A DNA stretch of 41,087 nucleotides from Oscillatoriales cyanobacterium USR001 (lineage in GTDB: Bacteria > Cyanobacteriota > Cyanobacteriia > Cyanobacteriales > Microcoleaceae). The notes under the pieces are model-generated. The model was not told the DNA's origin, did not search any database, and saw only the letters and a list, made by a program, of their open reading frames with translations. Made by a program: the position numbers and the translations under genes. Where the stretch lies: NCBI GenBank assembly GCA_001698425.1, contig MBRE01000058.1:1-41087 (forward strand), given 5' to 3'. Of the stretch, positions 1 through 8,279 are shown one piece after another; position 1 is the first letter of the stretch; each line of letters begins with the position of its first letter.

Positions 1-81
1 TAGGTTAAACGAATCGCACCAATAAGTATAAAATACCCGGACAAATTGTAGTCAAATCCGAATAATTACGGAGCCAAATTT

Positions 82-471
82 ATGCAGTACCTTATTACTC
101 CATCTCAGTCAACTAATTGGCAAATTAATCCACCAGAATTTATCAAAATTTTAAGCAAACAATGGTCTGATATTAAAATTGAGAAAGTTTCAAATCCAGA
201 CGATCATTACGCCCTAGAATGGTCTCTAAAACCACCACAAATGGGCGTGAGATTAGATGGAGCATTGCATCAAGACGGACAAGGTATTAGTTTAGATGGA
301 TATTTAGAAGATTGCGCTAAATTTGCCATTTGGTTTCGTTCTCAGGTTCCCACAATACAAGAATTAGTTTTTTACGATCAAGGCTATAATCATAGCATTG
401 AACTGAAAAATGATACTAAAGATGTAGAAATTATTGAGGTTTTTACAGAAAAAACTATGGTCATAGTTTAA
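82..471 (+). CDS. Hypothetical protein, 129 aa (possible immunity-type accessory protein)
   Basis: I do not recognise a named family. The protein is small, soluble and acidic-to-neutral, with no signal peptide or membrane segment. Its centre (residues 58-90) has a Gly/Asp-rich stretch followed by aromatic residues (FAIWFRSQVP), suggesting a compact alpha/beta fold. The ATG has a GGAG motif at 71-74, seven bases upstream. It lies just before a coupled DUF6883-like/DUF4926-like pair on the same strand, and such small genes often travel with polymorphic-toxin immunity genes; that role is inference only. A 26-bp exact copy of its interior (272-297) recurs at 1261-1286 beyond the pair, so the family has probably been duplicated here and one copy lost. 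Confidence 0.6.
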   Translation: MQYLITPSQSTNWQINPPEFIKILSKQWSDIKIEKVSNPDDHYALEWSLKPPQMGVRLDGALHQDGQGISLDGYLEDCAKFAIWFRSQVPTIQELVFYDQGYNHSIELKNDTKDVEIIEVFTEKTMVIV

Positions 472-555
472 GATAATTAAAGATCGCTCACGAATACGTT
501 GAAAAGTGGTAAAATCTAATATACCAAGCAAACCAAACCTTTAGCGGATGATCGA

Positions 556-969
556 GTGTCTAATGGCCTGAATCAAAATTATACAAACGAATGGCAAGAA
601 GGCAATCCTTTACCAGAAGCTCAAATAGCTCAGGTTGATTCACGAAAATTTACGGATTATTCCATGACTCCTAATAATCCTAAAAATCAAGGTAAGTGGA
701 CTGCTTTTGTTACCATAGGATATGATCTGTCAAATCCAGAAAGTCTAGCAACCGCATCGCAAGATGCGATCAATCAATTACTAATTAAGCTACCATTTAT
801 ACCAGCAACATTAGACAAAAATAGTGAATATGGTATCAGATTTGAGGTAAAAGTTCCCATTCAAGCTCCTAATGTTCGGCGCGGTATTTTAGTTACTAAA
901 TGGCAAATGGAGCAAGGTCAGCCACGATTGATTACTAATTGGTTAAAAGTCAATAAAGGAGACAACTAA
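556..969 (+). CDS. DUF6883-like protein, 137 aa
   Basis: The segment DSRKFTDYSMTPNNPKNQGK (residues 28-47), followed by a Ser/Asn-Pro-Glu turn and a long helix, matches the pattern I know for DUF6883, a small domain found alone or in toxin-associated loci. No catalytic motif is visible and function is unknown. The start used is GTG at 556. An ATG at 548 is out of frame and gives only seven codons, so GTG is the best start, though the N-terminus is uncertain. The stop codon TAA at 967-969 shares its last base with the ATG of the next gene (TAATG), so the two are very likely translationally coupled. Confidence 0.6.
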   Translation: MSNGLNQNYTNEWQEGNPLPEAQIAQVDSRKFTDYSMTPNNPKNQGKWTAFVTIGYDLSNPESLATASQDAINQLLIKLPFIPATLDKNSEYGIRFEVKVPIQAPNVRRGILVTKWQMEQGQPRLITNWLKVNKGDN

Positions 970-1244
970 TGAAAGCTAAAATTAATGATGAAATCAGAAC
1001 TGTAACTAATATTCAATCAACTTGGGACGATCGAGTTTTTCCGAAAGGAATGATCGGAATAATAGTTGAGTGTTACCAAAGTCCCGAAGAAGGTTATGCA
1101 GTTGATTTAGTAATTCCCGATCCCACTTTAGTCGGAGAATTTGATTATGAAAACATTATTTTAAAATCCGAACAGTTTGAGGTAATTACATCAGCTAATC
1201 TTGAGAAAGAAGGACAAATAGAAGGTTTGTTAGTTGCTAACTAA
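969..1244 (+). CDS. DUF4926-like small protein, 91 aa
   Basis: A small SH3-like beta protein. The order KINDEIRTV, then a Gly-Met-Ile-Gly turn (residues 28-31), then a Tyr-Ala-Val-Asp-Leu strand resembles DUF4926, which is commonly found next to DUF6883. It starts with an ATG overlapping the upstream stop by one base, implying coupled translation and a joint role, perhaps as a two-protein complex or an immunity pair (inference). Three bases after its stop begins a decayed fragment of the gene at 82-471, which suggests it was once followed by another cassette. Confidence 0.6.
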   Translation: MKAKINDEIRTVTNIQSTWDDRVFPKGMIGIIVECYQSPEEGYAVDLVIPDPTLVGEFDYENIILKSEQFEVITSANLEKEGQIEGLLVAN

Positions 1245-1286
1245 ATGGAAGCGTTGCATTAAGACGGACAAGGTATTAGTTTAGAT
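1242..1286 (+). pseudogene. Remnant of a second copy of the gene at 82-471
   Basis: Bases 1261-1286 are identical over 26 bp to 272-297 inside the first gene. The preceding ~18 bp also align with a few substitutions and a one-base gap. The copy of the codon for Gln in LHQDG has become TAA. Nothing homologous continues on either side. It looks like what is left of a duplicated gene after deletion. Confidence 0.6.
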
Positions 1287-1552
1287 CCCTCTTTATTCTC
1301 CTTATCAATCAAAAGAGCAATCCCATTCCCAATCCCTGAAACCCTTGATTTTATTGCATTTTCCCTCTTCCCTCTCCCCAATCCCAAAAAACACTTGCCA
1401 AAAACAAATAAGTCATTTACAATGGAAGGTCTGGTATCCACACCCAACCATATTTCCCCCAAAACCCCATCCCCGCCAAAGGGAAGGGTATTTCAGTGCG
1501 GATGCCATTGAAAATAGAAACTAGCGATCGATTCTCAATAAAGCCCTAACTC
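1287..1552. other. Intergenic region upstream of rpsL
   Basis: With the remnant before it, this makes a gap of about 310 bases. It holds pyrimidine-rich low-complexity sequence (for example around 1355-1385) and an A/C-rich stretch, and ends in the rpsL leader with a CGATCG site. The open frame on the minus strand here has no family features and low-complexity composition. No clear -35/-10 pair or terminator is visible; the str cluster promoter presumably lies here. Confidence 0.4.
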
Positions 1553-1960
1553 ATGCCCACTATTCAGCAACTCATTCGCTCTGCACGAGAAGAAACGCAG
1601 AAAAAAACCAAATCGCCGGCTCTCAAAAGTTGCCCTCAACGTCGTGGAGTCTGCACCAGAGTCTATACCACCACCCCCAAAAAACCTAACTCAGCGCTGC
1701 GGAAAGTAGCACGGGTGCGTCTAACCTCTGGCTTTGAAGTCACAGCCTACATCCCAGGAATCGGTCACAACCTCCAAGAACACTCCGTCGTAATGATTAG
1801 AGGCGGTCGCGTCAAAGACTTACCCGGAGTTAGATACCACATTATTCGCGGTACATTAGATACCGCCGGAGTCAAAGATCGCAAACAAGGACGTTCCAAG
1901 TACGGAGCCAAACGTCCCAAACCGGGCGCTCCCGCCGCTGCCACAAAAGGCAAGAAATAA
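1553..1960 (+). CDS. rpsL: 30S ribosomal protein S12
   Basis: S12 sits at the decoding centre and helps monitor codon-anticodon pairing. The whole family core is present: [41 protein letters not shown], the HNLQEHS segment and [14 protein letters not shown]. Lys43-Lys44 in PKKPNS and the KDLPG loop carry the usual residues, so no streptomycin-resistance substitution is seen. The 135-aa length is slightly longer than the E. coli protein because of an Ala/Lys-rich tail ([11 protein letters not shown]). It opens the str cluster and is followed after 148 bp by rpsG. Confidence 0.98.
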   Translation: MPTIQQLIRSAREETQKKTKSPALKSCPQRRGVCTRVYTTTPKKPNSALRKVARVRLTSGFEVTAYIPGIGHNLQEHSVVMIRGGRVKDLPGVRYHIIRGTLDTAGVKDRKQGRSKYGAKRPKPGAPAAATKGKK

Positions 1961-2108
1961 GGATCTCATTGCTGAAAGTCATAAAAATTACTGATTTAAA
2001 GCTCAACTTAGAGATCCATAAATTTCCAGAAAACCTGTAGCGAACTCGCGCATCCGGGTTCAATCCAAAAACTACTCATCAAAAATTCACTCATCACCAA
2101 ATTAAACT

Positions 2109-2579
2109 ATGTCTCGTCGTAGGGTTATTCAAAAACGTCCAATTCCTCCAGATTCGGTTTACAACAGCCGCTTGATCACCATGATGTCCCGCCGGATTAT
2201 GCAGCACGGCAAAAAATCAGTAGCATCAAACATCATTTACGATGCGATGAAAACCATCCAGGAACGCACAGGCAACGATCCCCTGGATTTGTTTGAAAAA
2301 GCAGTAAAAAACGCCACACCTTTAGTAGAAGTGAAAGCCCGCCGCGTCGGTGGTGCTACCTACCAAGTACCAATGGAAGTCCGTTCAGATAGAGGAACCG
2401 CCCTAGCTTTGCGTTGGTTAATTCGGTTTGCCCGTGCTAGAGCCGGTCGCTCCATGTCAATTAAACTAGCCAATGAGTTAATGGATGCCGCCAACGAAAC
2501 AGGTAGTGCCATTCGCAAGCGGGAAGAAACTCACCGGATGGCAGAAGCAAACAAAGCCTTTGCTCACTATCGGTATTAA
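2109..2579 (+). CDS. rpsG: 30S ribosomal protein S7
   Basis: S7 nucleates assembly of the 30S head by binding the 3' domain of 16S rRNA and contacts the E-site tRNA. The 156-aa sequence is complete: the MSRRR start, [19 protein letters not shown], the [18 protein letters not shown] beta-hairpin arm, and the [20 protein letters not shown] tail. Second gene of the str cluster; the 230-bp spacer to fusA contains a pyrimidine-rich stretch (about 2610-2640) and a recognisable fusA promoter, so fusA can be transcribed separately. Confidence 0.98.
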   Translation: MSRRRVIQKRPIPPDSVYNSRLITMMSRRIMQHGKKSVASNIIYDAMKTIQERTGNDPLDLFEKAVKNATPLVEVKARRVGGATYQVPMEVRSDRGTALALRWLIRFARARAGRSMSIKLANELMDAANETGSAIRKREETHRMAEANKAFAHYRY

Positions 2580-2724
2580 TCAGAAATCTTGGGGCTGCTG
2601 GCGAGATTGATTCTATTCCTTTTCCCTGTTCCCTTTTTCCCATAGCCCCTTGCCATGATTAACCATAAGTTTCTGTGAACAAATCTTGCAAAAAATATTA
2701 AAATGTAACAGTAAACTCCATGTA

Positions 2725-2771
2725 CGAGTTAGCCAATATTGGTTGTACAACTCGATATTATGTAGTATTAT
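2725..2771 (+). promoter_or_regulatory. fusA promoter with an overlapping dyad
   Basis: A -35-like TTGTAC (2743-2748) and a -10-like TATTAT (2766-2771) are separated by 17 bp, predicting a transcript start near 2778. Directly over and upstream of the -35 is a two-tier inverted repeat: CGAGTT (2725-2730), the perfect palindrome CCAATATTGG (2733-2742), and AACTCG (2749-2754). Its position suggests an operator, but no known regulator is assigned. Confidence 0.5.
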
Positions 2772-2809
2772 TGTAATATTAACAGCAATACAAACTAAAG
2801 GAGGTAGCT

Positions 2810-4885
2810 GTGGCACGTTCCGTCCCGCTTGAGAGAACACGCAATATTGGTATTGCCGCCCACATTGATGCGGGCAAGACAACAACGACTGAAAGAATTC
2901 TGTTTTATTCCGGCGTGGTTCATAAGATGGGTGAAGTCCACGAGGGAACAGCAGTTACCGACTGGATGGCTCAAGAGCGGGAGCGTGGAATCACCATTAC
3001 TGCCGCTGCTATTACTACCAGTTGGAAAGATTACAAAATCAATATCATCGACACTCCCGGTCACGTAGACTTCACGATCGAAGTTGAACGCTCCATGCGG
3101 GTATTAGATGGAGTGATCGCAGTATTTTGTTCAGTAGGCGGAGTTCAGCCTCAATCAGAAACCGTTTGGCGACAAGCTGACCGTTATAAAGTCCCTCGGA
3201 TTGTGTTCGTCAATAAAATGGATCGCACTGGCGCAAACTTCTATAAAGTTTATGGCCAAATTCGCGATCGCATGAGAGCCAACGCCGTTCCCATCCAAAT
3301 CCCCATCGGTAGCGAAAGCGACTTCCAAGGAATCGTCGATTTGGTGAAGATGAAAGCCTACATCTACAACAACGACCTGGGCACGGATATCGAAGAAACC
3401 GAAATCCCAGAAAGCGTTCAGGAACTAGCCCAAGAATACCGGACAAAACTGGTGGAATCGGCAGCAGAAACCGCCGACGACTTGATGGAAAAATACTTGG
3501 AAGGCGAAGAACTGACAGATGCAGAAATTATGACGGCTCTGCGGAAAGGCACGATCGCCGGTACGATCGTCCCCATGTTGTGCGGTTCTGCCTTCAAAAA
3601 CAAAGGTGTCCAGCTATTATTGGATGCCGTACTCGACTACCTCCCCTCTCCCCTAGAAGTTCCCCCCATTCAGGGAACTCTATCTAACGGCGATACCGCC
3701 GAGCGCGTGGCTGACGACAATGCCACCATGTCCGCCTTGGCGTTCAAAATCATGGCAGACCCCTACGGTCGCCTAACCTTCGTGCGAGTTTACTCCGGCA
3801 TCCTCAAAAAAGGCAGCTACGTGATGAACTCCACCAAGGACAAAAAAGAGCGGATTTCCCGCTTAATCGTCCTTAAAGCAGACGATCGCATCGAAGTAGA
3901 CGAACTTCGGGCCGGTGACTTAGGAGCCGCCTTGGGCCTCAAAGACACCTTTACCGGAGACACGCTCTGCGATGACGCGGCTCCAATCATCTTGGAATCC
4001 CTGTTCATCCCCGAACCAGTGATCTCCGTAGCAGTGGAACCCAAAACCAAAGCCGACATGGAGAAACTCTCCAAAGCTCTGCAATCTCTCTCCGAGGAAG
4101 ATCCTACTTTCCGAGTGAGAGTCGACCAAGAAACTAACCAAACAGTCATCGCCGGCATGGGCGAACTGCACTTAGAAATTCTGGTTGACCGGATGCTGCG
4201 GGAGTTCAAAGTCGAAGCCAACGTCGGCGCTCCCCAGGTAGCCTACCGCGAAACAATTCGCAAAGCCGTCAAAGCTGAAGGCAAATTCATCCGTCAGAGT
4301 GGCGGTAAAGGTCAATACGGCCACGTTGTCATCGAATTGGAACCTGGGGAACCGGGAACTGGCTTTGAATTCGTCTCCAAAATTGTAGGTGGCGCTGTAC
4401 CTAAAGAGTACATCGGTCCAGCAGAACAAGGGATGAAAGAAGCTTGCGAATCCGGCATTTTGGCAGGCTACCCCGTGATTGACCTCAGAGCCACAATGGT
4501 TGATGGGTCTTTCCACGATGTAGACTCCTCAGAAATGGCCTTTAAAATTGCTGGTTCGATGGCAATTAAAGAAGCCGTACTGAAGGCAACCCCAGTGCTG
4601 CTTGAACCTATGATGAAAGTAGAGGTGGAAGTTCCTGAAGATTATATCGGGAACATCATCGGCGACCTCAACTCTCGTCGCGGTCAGATTGAGGGTCAAG
4701 GAACGGAACAGGGAATTGCTAAAGTTGCTGCCAAAGTTCCTTTGGCACAAATGTTTGGCTATGCCACAGATATCCGCTCAAAAACCCAAGGTCGCGGCAT
4801 CTTCACAATGGAATTTAGCCATTACGAAGAAGTGCCTCGCAATGTGGCTGAAACCATCATTGCCAAAAGCAAAGGCAACTCTTAA
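2810..4885 (+). CDS. fusA: Translation elongation factor G
   Basis: EF-G is the GTPase that drives ribosomal translocation and, with RRF, ribosome recycling. G motifs are intact: [14 protein letters not shown] (residues 17-30), [12 protein letters not shown]. Domains II-V follow in the usual order, and the 691-aa length is normal. It starts with GTG at 2810 behind the strong site AAAGGAGGT (2797-2805). The coding sequence uses many C-ending codons, unlike tuf downstream, a visible shift in codon style within the cluster. A heptamer-repeat spacer separates it from tuf. Confidence 0.98.
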   Translation: MARSVPLERTRNIGIAAHIDAGKTTTTERILFYSGVVHKMGEVHEGTAVTDWMAQERERGITITAAAITTSWKDYKINIIDTPGHVDFTIEVERSMRVLDGVIAVFCSVGGVQPQSETVWRQADRYKVPRIVFVNKMDRTGANFYKVYGQIRDRMRANAVPIQIPIGSESDFQGIVDLVKMKAYIYNNDLGTDIEETEIPESVQELAQEYRTKLVESAAETADDLMEKYLEGEELTDAEIMTALRKGTIAGTIVPMLCGSAFKNKGVQLLLDAVLDYLPSPLEVPPIQGTLSNGDTAERVADDNATMSALAFKIMADPYGRLTFVRVYSGILKKGSYVMNSTKDKKERISRLIVLKADDRIEVDELRAGDLGAALGLKDTFTGDTLCDDAAPIILESLFIPEPVISVAVEPKTKADMEKLSKALQSLSEEDPTFRVRVDQETNQTVIAGMGELHLEILVDRMLREFKVEANVGAPQVAYRETIRKAVKAEGKFIRQSGGKGQYGHVVIELEPGEPGTGFEFVSKIVGGAVPKEYIGPAEQGMKEACESGILAGYPVIDLRATMVDGSFHDVDSSEMAFKIAGSMAIKEAVLKATPVLLEPMMKVEVEVPEDYIGNIIGDLNSRRGQIEGQGTEQGIAKVAAKVPLAQMFGYATDIRSKTQGRGIFTMEFSHYEEVPRNVAETIIAKSKGNS

Positions 4886-4888
4886 TTG

Positions 4889-5070
4889 TTAGTAGTTAGT
4901 GGTTAGTAGTTAGTGGGCAATTTTGCTAACTAATTACTAATAACTAGCTGCTAATAACTAAGTGTTAGTAGTTAACAGTTAACAGTTAACAAATAACAGT
5001 TAACAAATAACAGTTAACAAATAACAGTTAACAAATAACAAATAACTACTAACAAATAACTATTAACAAC
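4889..5070. repeat. TAACAGT/TAACAAA heptamer repeat block in the fusA-tuf spacer
   Basis: Almost the whole 208-bp spacer is made of variants of a 7-mer. The first third is TTAGTAG/TTAGTGG-type sequence. The rest is its approximate inverse, CTAATAACTA and then TAACAGT-TAACAAA units, so the RNA could fold into a long AU-rich hairpin directly after the fusA stop. Related blocks occur at 6340-6500, 15734-15766, 26905-26957, 28073-28100 and 31621-31667. Confidence 0.8.
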
Positions 5071-5093
5071 TGACAAAGGAAACAGAATCAAGA

Positions 5094-6323
5094 ATGGCAC
5101 GCGCAAAATTTGAACGGACTAAACCCCACGTAAATATCGGCACTATCGGTCACGTCGATCACGGCAAAACAACTTTAACTGCCGCAATTACTATGACTCT
5201 TTCTGCATTAGGTCAGGCTAAGGGTAAGAAGTATGATGAAATTGATGCTGCGCCCGAAGAAAAAGCGCGGGGGATTACGATTAATACGGCTCACGTTGAG
5301 TATGAAACTACATCTCGCCACTACGCCCACGTTGATTGTCCCGGACACGCTGACTATGTGAAAAACATGATCACTGGTGCGGCTCAAATGGATGGCGGTA
5401 TTTTGGTGGTATCAGCGGCGGATGGTCCTATGCCTCAAACTCGCGAACATATTTTGTTAGCTAAACAGGTTGGTGTTCCTAGCTTGGTGGTTTTCTTGAA
5501 TAAAGAAGACATGGTGGATGACGCAGAACTTTTGGAATTGGTGGAATTGGAAGTTCGGGAACTTCTGAGTTCTTATGATTTTCCTGGCGATGATATTCCG
5601 ATTGTGACTGGTTCGGGCTTGAAAGCTCTGGAAGCAATGATGGCGAATCCCAAGGCGATTAAGGGTGATGATCCTTGGATTGATAAGATTTACGCGCTGA
5701 TGGAGGCAGTTGATTCTTACATCCCTACGCCGGAGCGTGAAATTGATAAGCCTTTCTTGATGGCAGTTGAAGATGTATTTTCGATTACTGGTCGGGGTAC
5801 GGTGGCGACTGGTCGGATTGAACGTGGAAAGATCAAAGTTGGCGAAAACGTGGAATTGGTAGGTATTAAAGCTACTAAGGCTACTACGGTGACTGGTGTG
5901 GAAATGTTTATGAAGTCTCTGGATGAAGGTTTGGCGGGAGACAATGTGGGTCTGCTGCTGCGGGGTGTTTTAAAGAATGAGATTGAACGGGGGATGGTGA
6001 TTGCCAAGCCGAAGAGTATCAATCCTCATACTGAGTTTGAGTCGGAAGTTTATATTCTGAAGAAGGAAGAGGGTGGCCGTCACACGCCGTTTTTCTCTGG
6101 CTACCGTCCTCAGTTTTATGTTCGTACTACTGATGTAACTGGTACGATTAAGCAGTTTACCAGTGATGAAGGTAAGGAAGTGGAAATGGTGATGCCGGGA
6201 GATCGGATTAAAATGACGGTGGAATTGATCAACCCGATCGCGATCGAACAGGGGATGCGCTTTGCTATTCGCGAAGGTGGTCGTACTGTGGGTGCTGGTG
6301 TTGTTTCTAAAATCTTGAAGTAG
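5094..6323 (+). CDS. tuf: Translation elongation factor Tu
   Basis: EF-Tu delivers aminoacyl-tRNA to the ribosome as a GTP complex. Motifs seen: [10 protein letters not shown] (residues 19-28), the switch I segment [30 protein letters not shown], and NKEDMVD as the guanine-specificity loop. Beta-barrel domains 2 and 3 are complete ([24 protein letters not shown]). At 409 aa it is longer than the ~394-aa E. coli protein because of small insertions, as usual in cyanobacteria. AAAGGAA precedes the ATG at about 11 bases. Both flanking spacers are filled by heptamer repeats. Confidence 0.98.
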   Translation: MARAKFERTKPHVNIGTIGHVDHGKTTLTAAITMTLSALGQAKGKKYDEIDAAPEEKARGITINTAHVEYETTSRHYAHVDCPGHADYVKNMITGAAQMDGGILVVSAADGPMPQTREHILLAKQVGVPSLVVFLNKEDMVDDAELLELVELEVRELLSSYDFPGDDIPIVTGSGLKALEAMMANPKAIKGDDPWIDKIYALMEAVDSYIPTPEREIDKPFLMAVEDVFSITGRGTVATGRIERGKIKVGENVELVGIKATKATTVTGVEMFMKSLDEGLAGDNVGLLLRGVLKNEIERGMVIAKPKSINPHTEFESEVYILKKEEGGRHTPFFSGYRPQFYVRTTDVTGTIKQFTSDEGKEVEMVMPGDRIKMTVELINPIAIEQGMRFAIREGGRTVGAGVVSKILK

Positions 6324-6339
6324 GACTGCACTAATTACG

Positions 6340-6500
6340 GTTATTTGTTATTCGTTATTTGTTATTTGTTATTGGTTATTTGTTATTGGTTAACAGTTAA
6401 CAGTTAACAAATAACGGTTAACAAATAACAGTTAACAAATAACAGTTAACAGTTAACAGTTAACAAATAACAGTTAACAAATAACAGTTAACAAATAACC
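6340..6500. repeat. Heptamer repeat block in the tuf-rpsJ spacer
   Basis: Units of GTTATTTGTTATT run for about 55 bp and are followed by roughly 100 bp of the inverse form (TAACAGTTAACAAATAAC), giving a large potential stem-loop between tuf and rpsJ. It belongs to the same family as the fusA-tuf spacer. The orientation nearest rpsJ (TAACAAATAAC reading toward the start) is the one seen upstream of the other genes in the window that carry this repeat in their leaders. Confidence 0.8.
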
Positions 6501-6535
6501 AATCAACTGAACCTAGAAAACTTGCATAAAATTCA

Positions 6536-6853
6536 ATGGCAACTATTCAACAACAAAAAATTCGGATTCGTCTTAAGGCTTTCGATCGCCGGATTCTGGA
6601 CGCATCTTGTGAGAAGATTGTAGATACGGCAAATAGAACGGCGGCTACTGCGATCGGACCGATTCCTTTGCCGACTAAGCGACGGATTTATTGTTTGCTG
6701 CGATCGCCTCACGTTGATAAAGATTCGCGGGAACATTTTGAGACTCGGACTCATCGCCGGATTATTGATATTCATCAGCCTTCTGCGAAAACAATTGATG
6801 CTTTGATGAAGCTGGATTTGCCGGCCGGTGTGGATATTGAAGTGAAGCTTTAG
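6536..6853 (+). CDS. rpsJ: 30S ribosomal protein S10
   Basis: S10 is a 30S head protein that also forms NusE in antitermination complexes. The 105-aa protein is complete: [20 protein letters not shown], the long loop [33 protein letters not shown], and a C-terminal strand GVDIEVKL. It closes the str cluster after tuf, the normal cyanobacterial order. No S3/L3-type genes follow, so the cluster ends here, followed by a repeat-rich region. Confidence 0.98.
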   Translation: MATIQQQKIRIRLKAFDRRILDASCEKIVDTANRTAATAIGPIPLPTKRRIYCLLRSPHVDKDSREHFETRTHRRIIDIHQPSAKTIDALMKLDLPAGVDIEVKL

Positions 6854-7240
6854 TAAGGCATTTGTGTCAACTTAACATCAAACCCTCAGTCCGACAGGGG
6901 TTAAAACCCCCTGTATCAAAGCTTAATTCCTCTGAAGAGGACTAATACCAATTCCTATATCTACAGCTAGAGATTTGACCCCCCTGTAGTCCCCCCTTGG
7001 CAAGGGGGGACGGCGAAGCCGGGGGGTAAAGATTTGTAGTCATAGCTTTAAGAATTGGTATAAGAAGAAGATTTTTTAAATTCATTTAGTCCTCTTTAGA
7101 GGACTTAAACTATTAGACAGGGACTTAAGTCCCTGGCAGTTTTTAGGATACTTGATTTGAGTTCGATCGCGGCGGTCAAGTAATAAAGAATATCAGTCAT
7201 AATAATTATTAATTTAAACTTACTTATAACTTGAAAATCC
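6854..7240. repeat. Gene-free 387-bp region of nested palindromic repeats
   Basis: Short dyads seen: an ACAGGGG/CCCCTGT hairpin (6894-6914), the palindrome TCCTCTGAAGAGGA (6928-6941), its near-copy GTCCTCTTTAGAGGAC (7089-7104), and the perfect palindrome CAGGGACTTAAGTCCCTG (7118-7135). A separate MITE-like element (6945-7061) sits between the second and third, as if inserted. The first hairpin may end the rpsJ transcript but lacks a T-run. No coding potential is seen. Confidence 0.65.
6945..7061. mobile_element. MITE-like element, 117 bp, ATACCAATTC ends
   Basis: Terminal inverted repeats ATACCAATTC (6945-6954) and GAATTGGTAT (7052-7061) bound an interior containing a strong G/C hairpin (CCCCCCTTG/CAAGGGGGG, 6991-7009). 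It has no open frame. It splits a pair of related palindromes that lie on either side, which fits insertion of a non-autonomous element into an older repeat. Mobility is inference. Confidence 0.55.
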
Positions 7241-8011
7241 ATGTGCCAACTGCTGGGAATGAACTGCAATGTGCCAACGGATATTTGCTTTTCCTTTGAG
7301 GGATTTTCTGCAAGAGGTGGCAGAACAGATACTCATGCTGATGGTTGGGGAATTGCCTTTTTTGAAGGCTTAGGATGCCGGATTTTTTTAGAAGCTCAAG
7401 CTTCTGTCTCTTCTCCGGTAGCCCAATTAGTGCGACATTATCCCATCCACTCTACAAATGTGATTGCCCATATTCGCAAAGCTACTCAAGGTGAGATTTC
7501 GCTAGAAAATTGTCATCCCTTTCAGCGGGAAATGTGGGGACGTTATTGGGTGTTTGCTCACAATGGCAATTTACCCGACTTTAATCCTGAAAATGTAGGG
7601 TTTTATCAACCAGTTGGCAAAACTGATAGTGAAAAAGCATTTTGTTTAATACTAGAAACATTGCGACAAAAATTTCCTGAAAGTAAGCCTCCGCTAAAAG
7701 AACTTTACTTGGCGATCGCAGATATTGGTAAAATTCTGGCAGCAAAAGGTGTATTTAATTACTTGCTCTCAGATGGAGAACACTTATTTGCACATTGTTC
7801 AACCCTCTTAAGTTATATTGTGCGTCAAGCCCCCTTTGGTACTGCTCATTTAGTGGACGAAGACTTAACTTTAGATTTTCGCGAGTTGACGGGAGAAAGC
7901 GATCGAGTGGCAGTAATTGCAACTGTTCCCCTTACTGATAACGAAGTTTGGACGCAGATGCAACCAGGAGAAATGTTAGTATTTCAGGATGGATTGCCGC
8001 TCAAATTTTAA
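7241..8011 (+). CDS. Class II glutamine amidotransferase (YafJ-like)
   Basis: An Ntn-type glutamine amidotransferase domain without a fused synthetase. Cys2, directly after the initiator Met, is the expected nucleophile. THADGWGIAFF (residues 31-41), the Arg in IAHIRKATQG, and the FAHNGNLP glutamine-binding segment are all present. The 256-aa length fits stand-alone YafJ/EgtC-like proteins. These hydrolyse a gamma-glutamyl amide; the physiological substrate is unknown here. It appears to be monocistronic: a repeat region lies upstream and an aldo/keto reductase remnant downstream. Confidence 0.88.
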   Translation: MCQLLGMNCNVPTDICFSFEGFSARGGRTDTHADGWGIAFFEGLGCRIFLEAQASVSSPVAQLVRHYPIHSTNVIAHIRKATQGEISLENCHPFQREMWGRYWVFAHNGNLPDFNPENVGFYQPVGKTDSEKAFCLILETLRQKFPESKPPLKELYLAIADIGKILAAKGVFNYLLSDGEHLFAHCSTLLSYIVRQAPFGTAHLVDEDLTLDFRELTGESDRVAVIATVPLTDNEVWTQMQPGEMLVFQDGLPLKF

Positions 8012-8069
8012 GGAAAACTGGTACGTTTTGGGTAAAAGTTTCAATTGCCACTAAAAAAAGGAGTTGCCC

Positions 8070-8195
8070 GTGAAAACACGACAATTAGGAAACAGTGGGC
8101 TGAGAGTCTCAGCAATAGGCTTGGGTTGTATGGGAATGTCAGAGTTTTATGGCGATCGCAACGACACCGAATCTATTGCTACCATCCACCGCTAA
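8070..8195 (+). pseudogene. Aldo/keto reductase, 5' remnant (41 codons)
   Basis: From GTG 8070, behind AAAGGAG at 8056-8062, the frame encodes [20 protein letters not shown] followed by [21 protein letters not shown] and then TAA at 8193-8195. This is the exact N-terminus of the YajO/AKR-type aldo/keto reductases, which normally continue with ALELGV and the catalytic Asp-Tyr-Lys-His barrel for about 330 residues. Nothing of the remainder is found in the next 80 bp, so only the first strand and helix survive. The sequence is still well conserved and keeps its ribosome site, suggesting a recent deletion. Confidence 0.85.
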
Positions 8196-8279
8196 AACTG
8201 AAAAAATTACAAATTTAGACGCATAATTCAGTAATTAATTCTATCTCTCAAATTCATTTAACTATTAGGAAAGACAGCT

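Noticed and set aside
1259..1462. 67-codon minus-strand open frame before rpsL
   Set aside because: Low-complexity pyrimidine-rich DNA, no ribosome site, and it includes the remnant repeat; not a credible gene.
2613..2885. 90-codon minus-strand open frame across the fusA start
   Set aside because: It overlaps the fusA promoter, ribosome site and first codons; composition is that of the shadow strand.
4889..6500. Tandem heptamer blocks as a possible CRISPR or replication origin
   Set aside because: The units are only 7 bp with no spacers, contain no DnaA boxes that I can see, and recur in several gene leaders.
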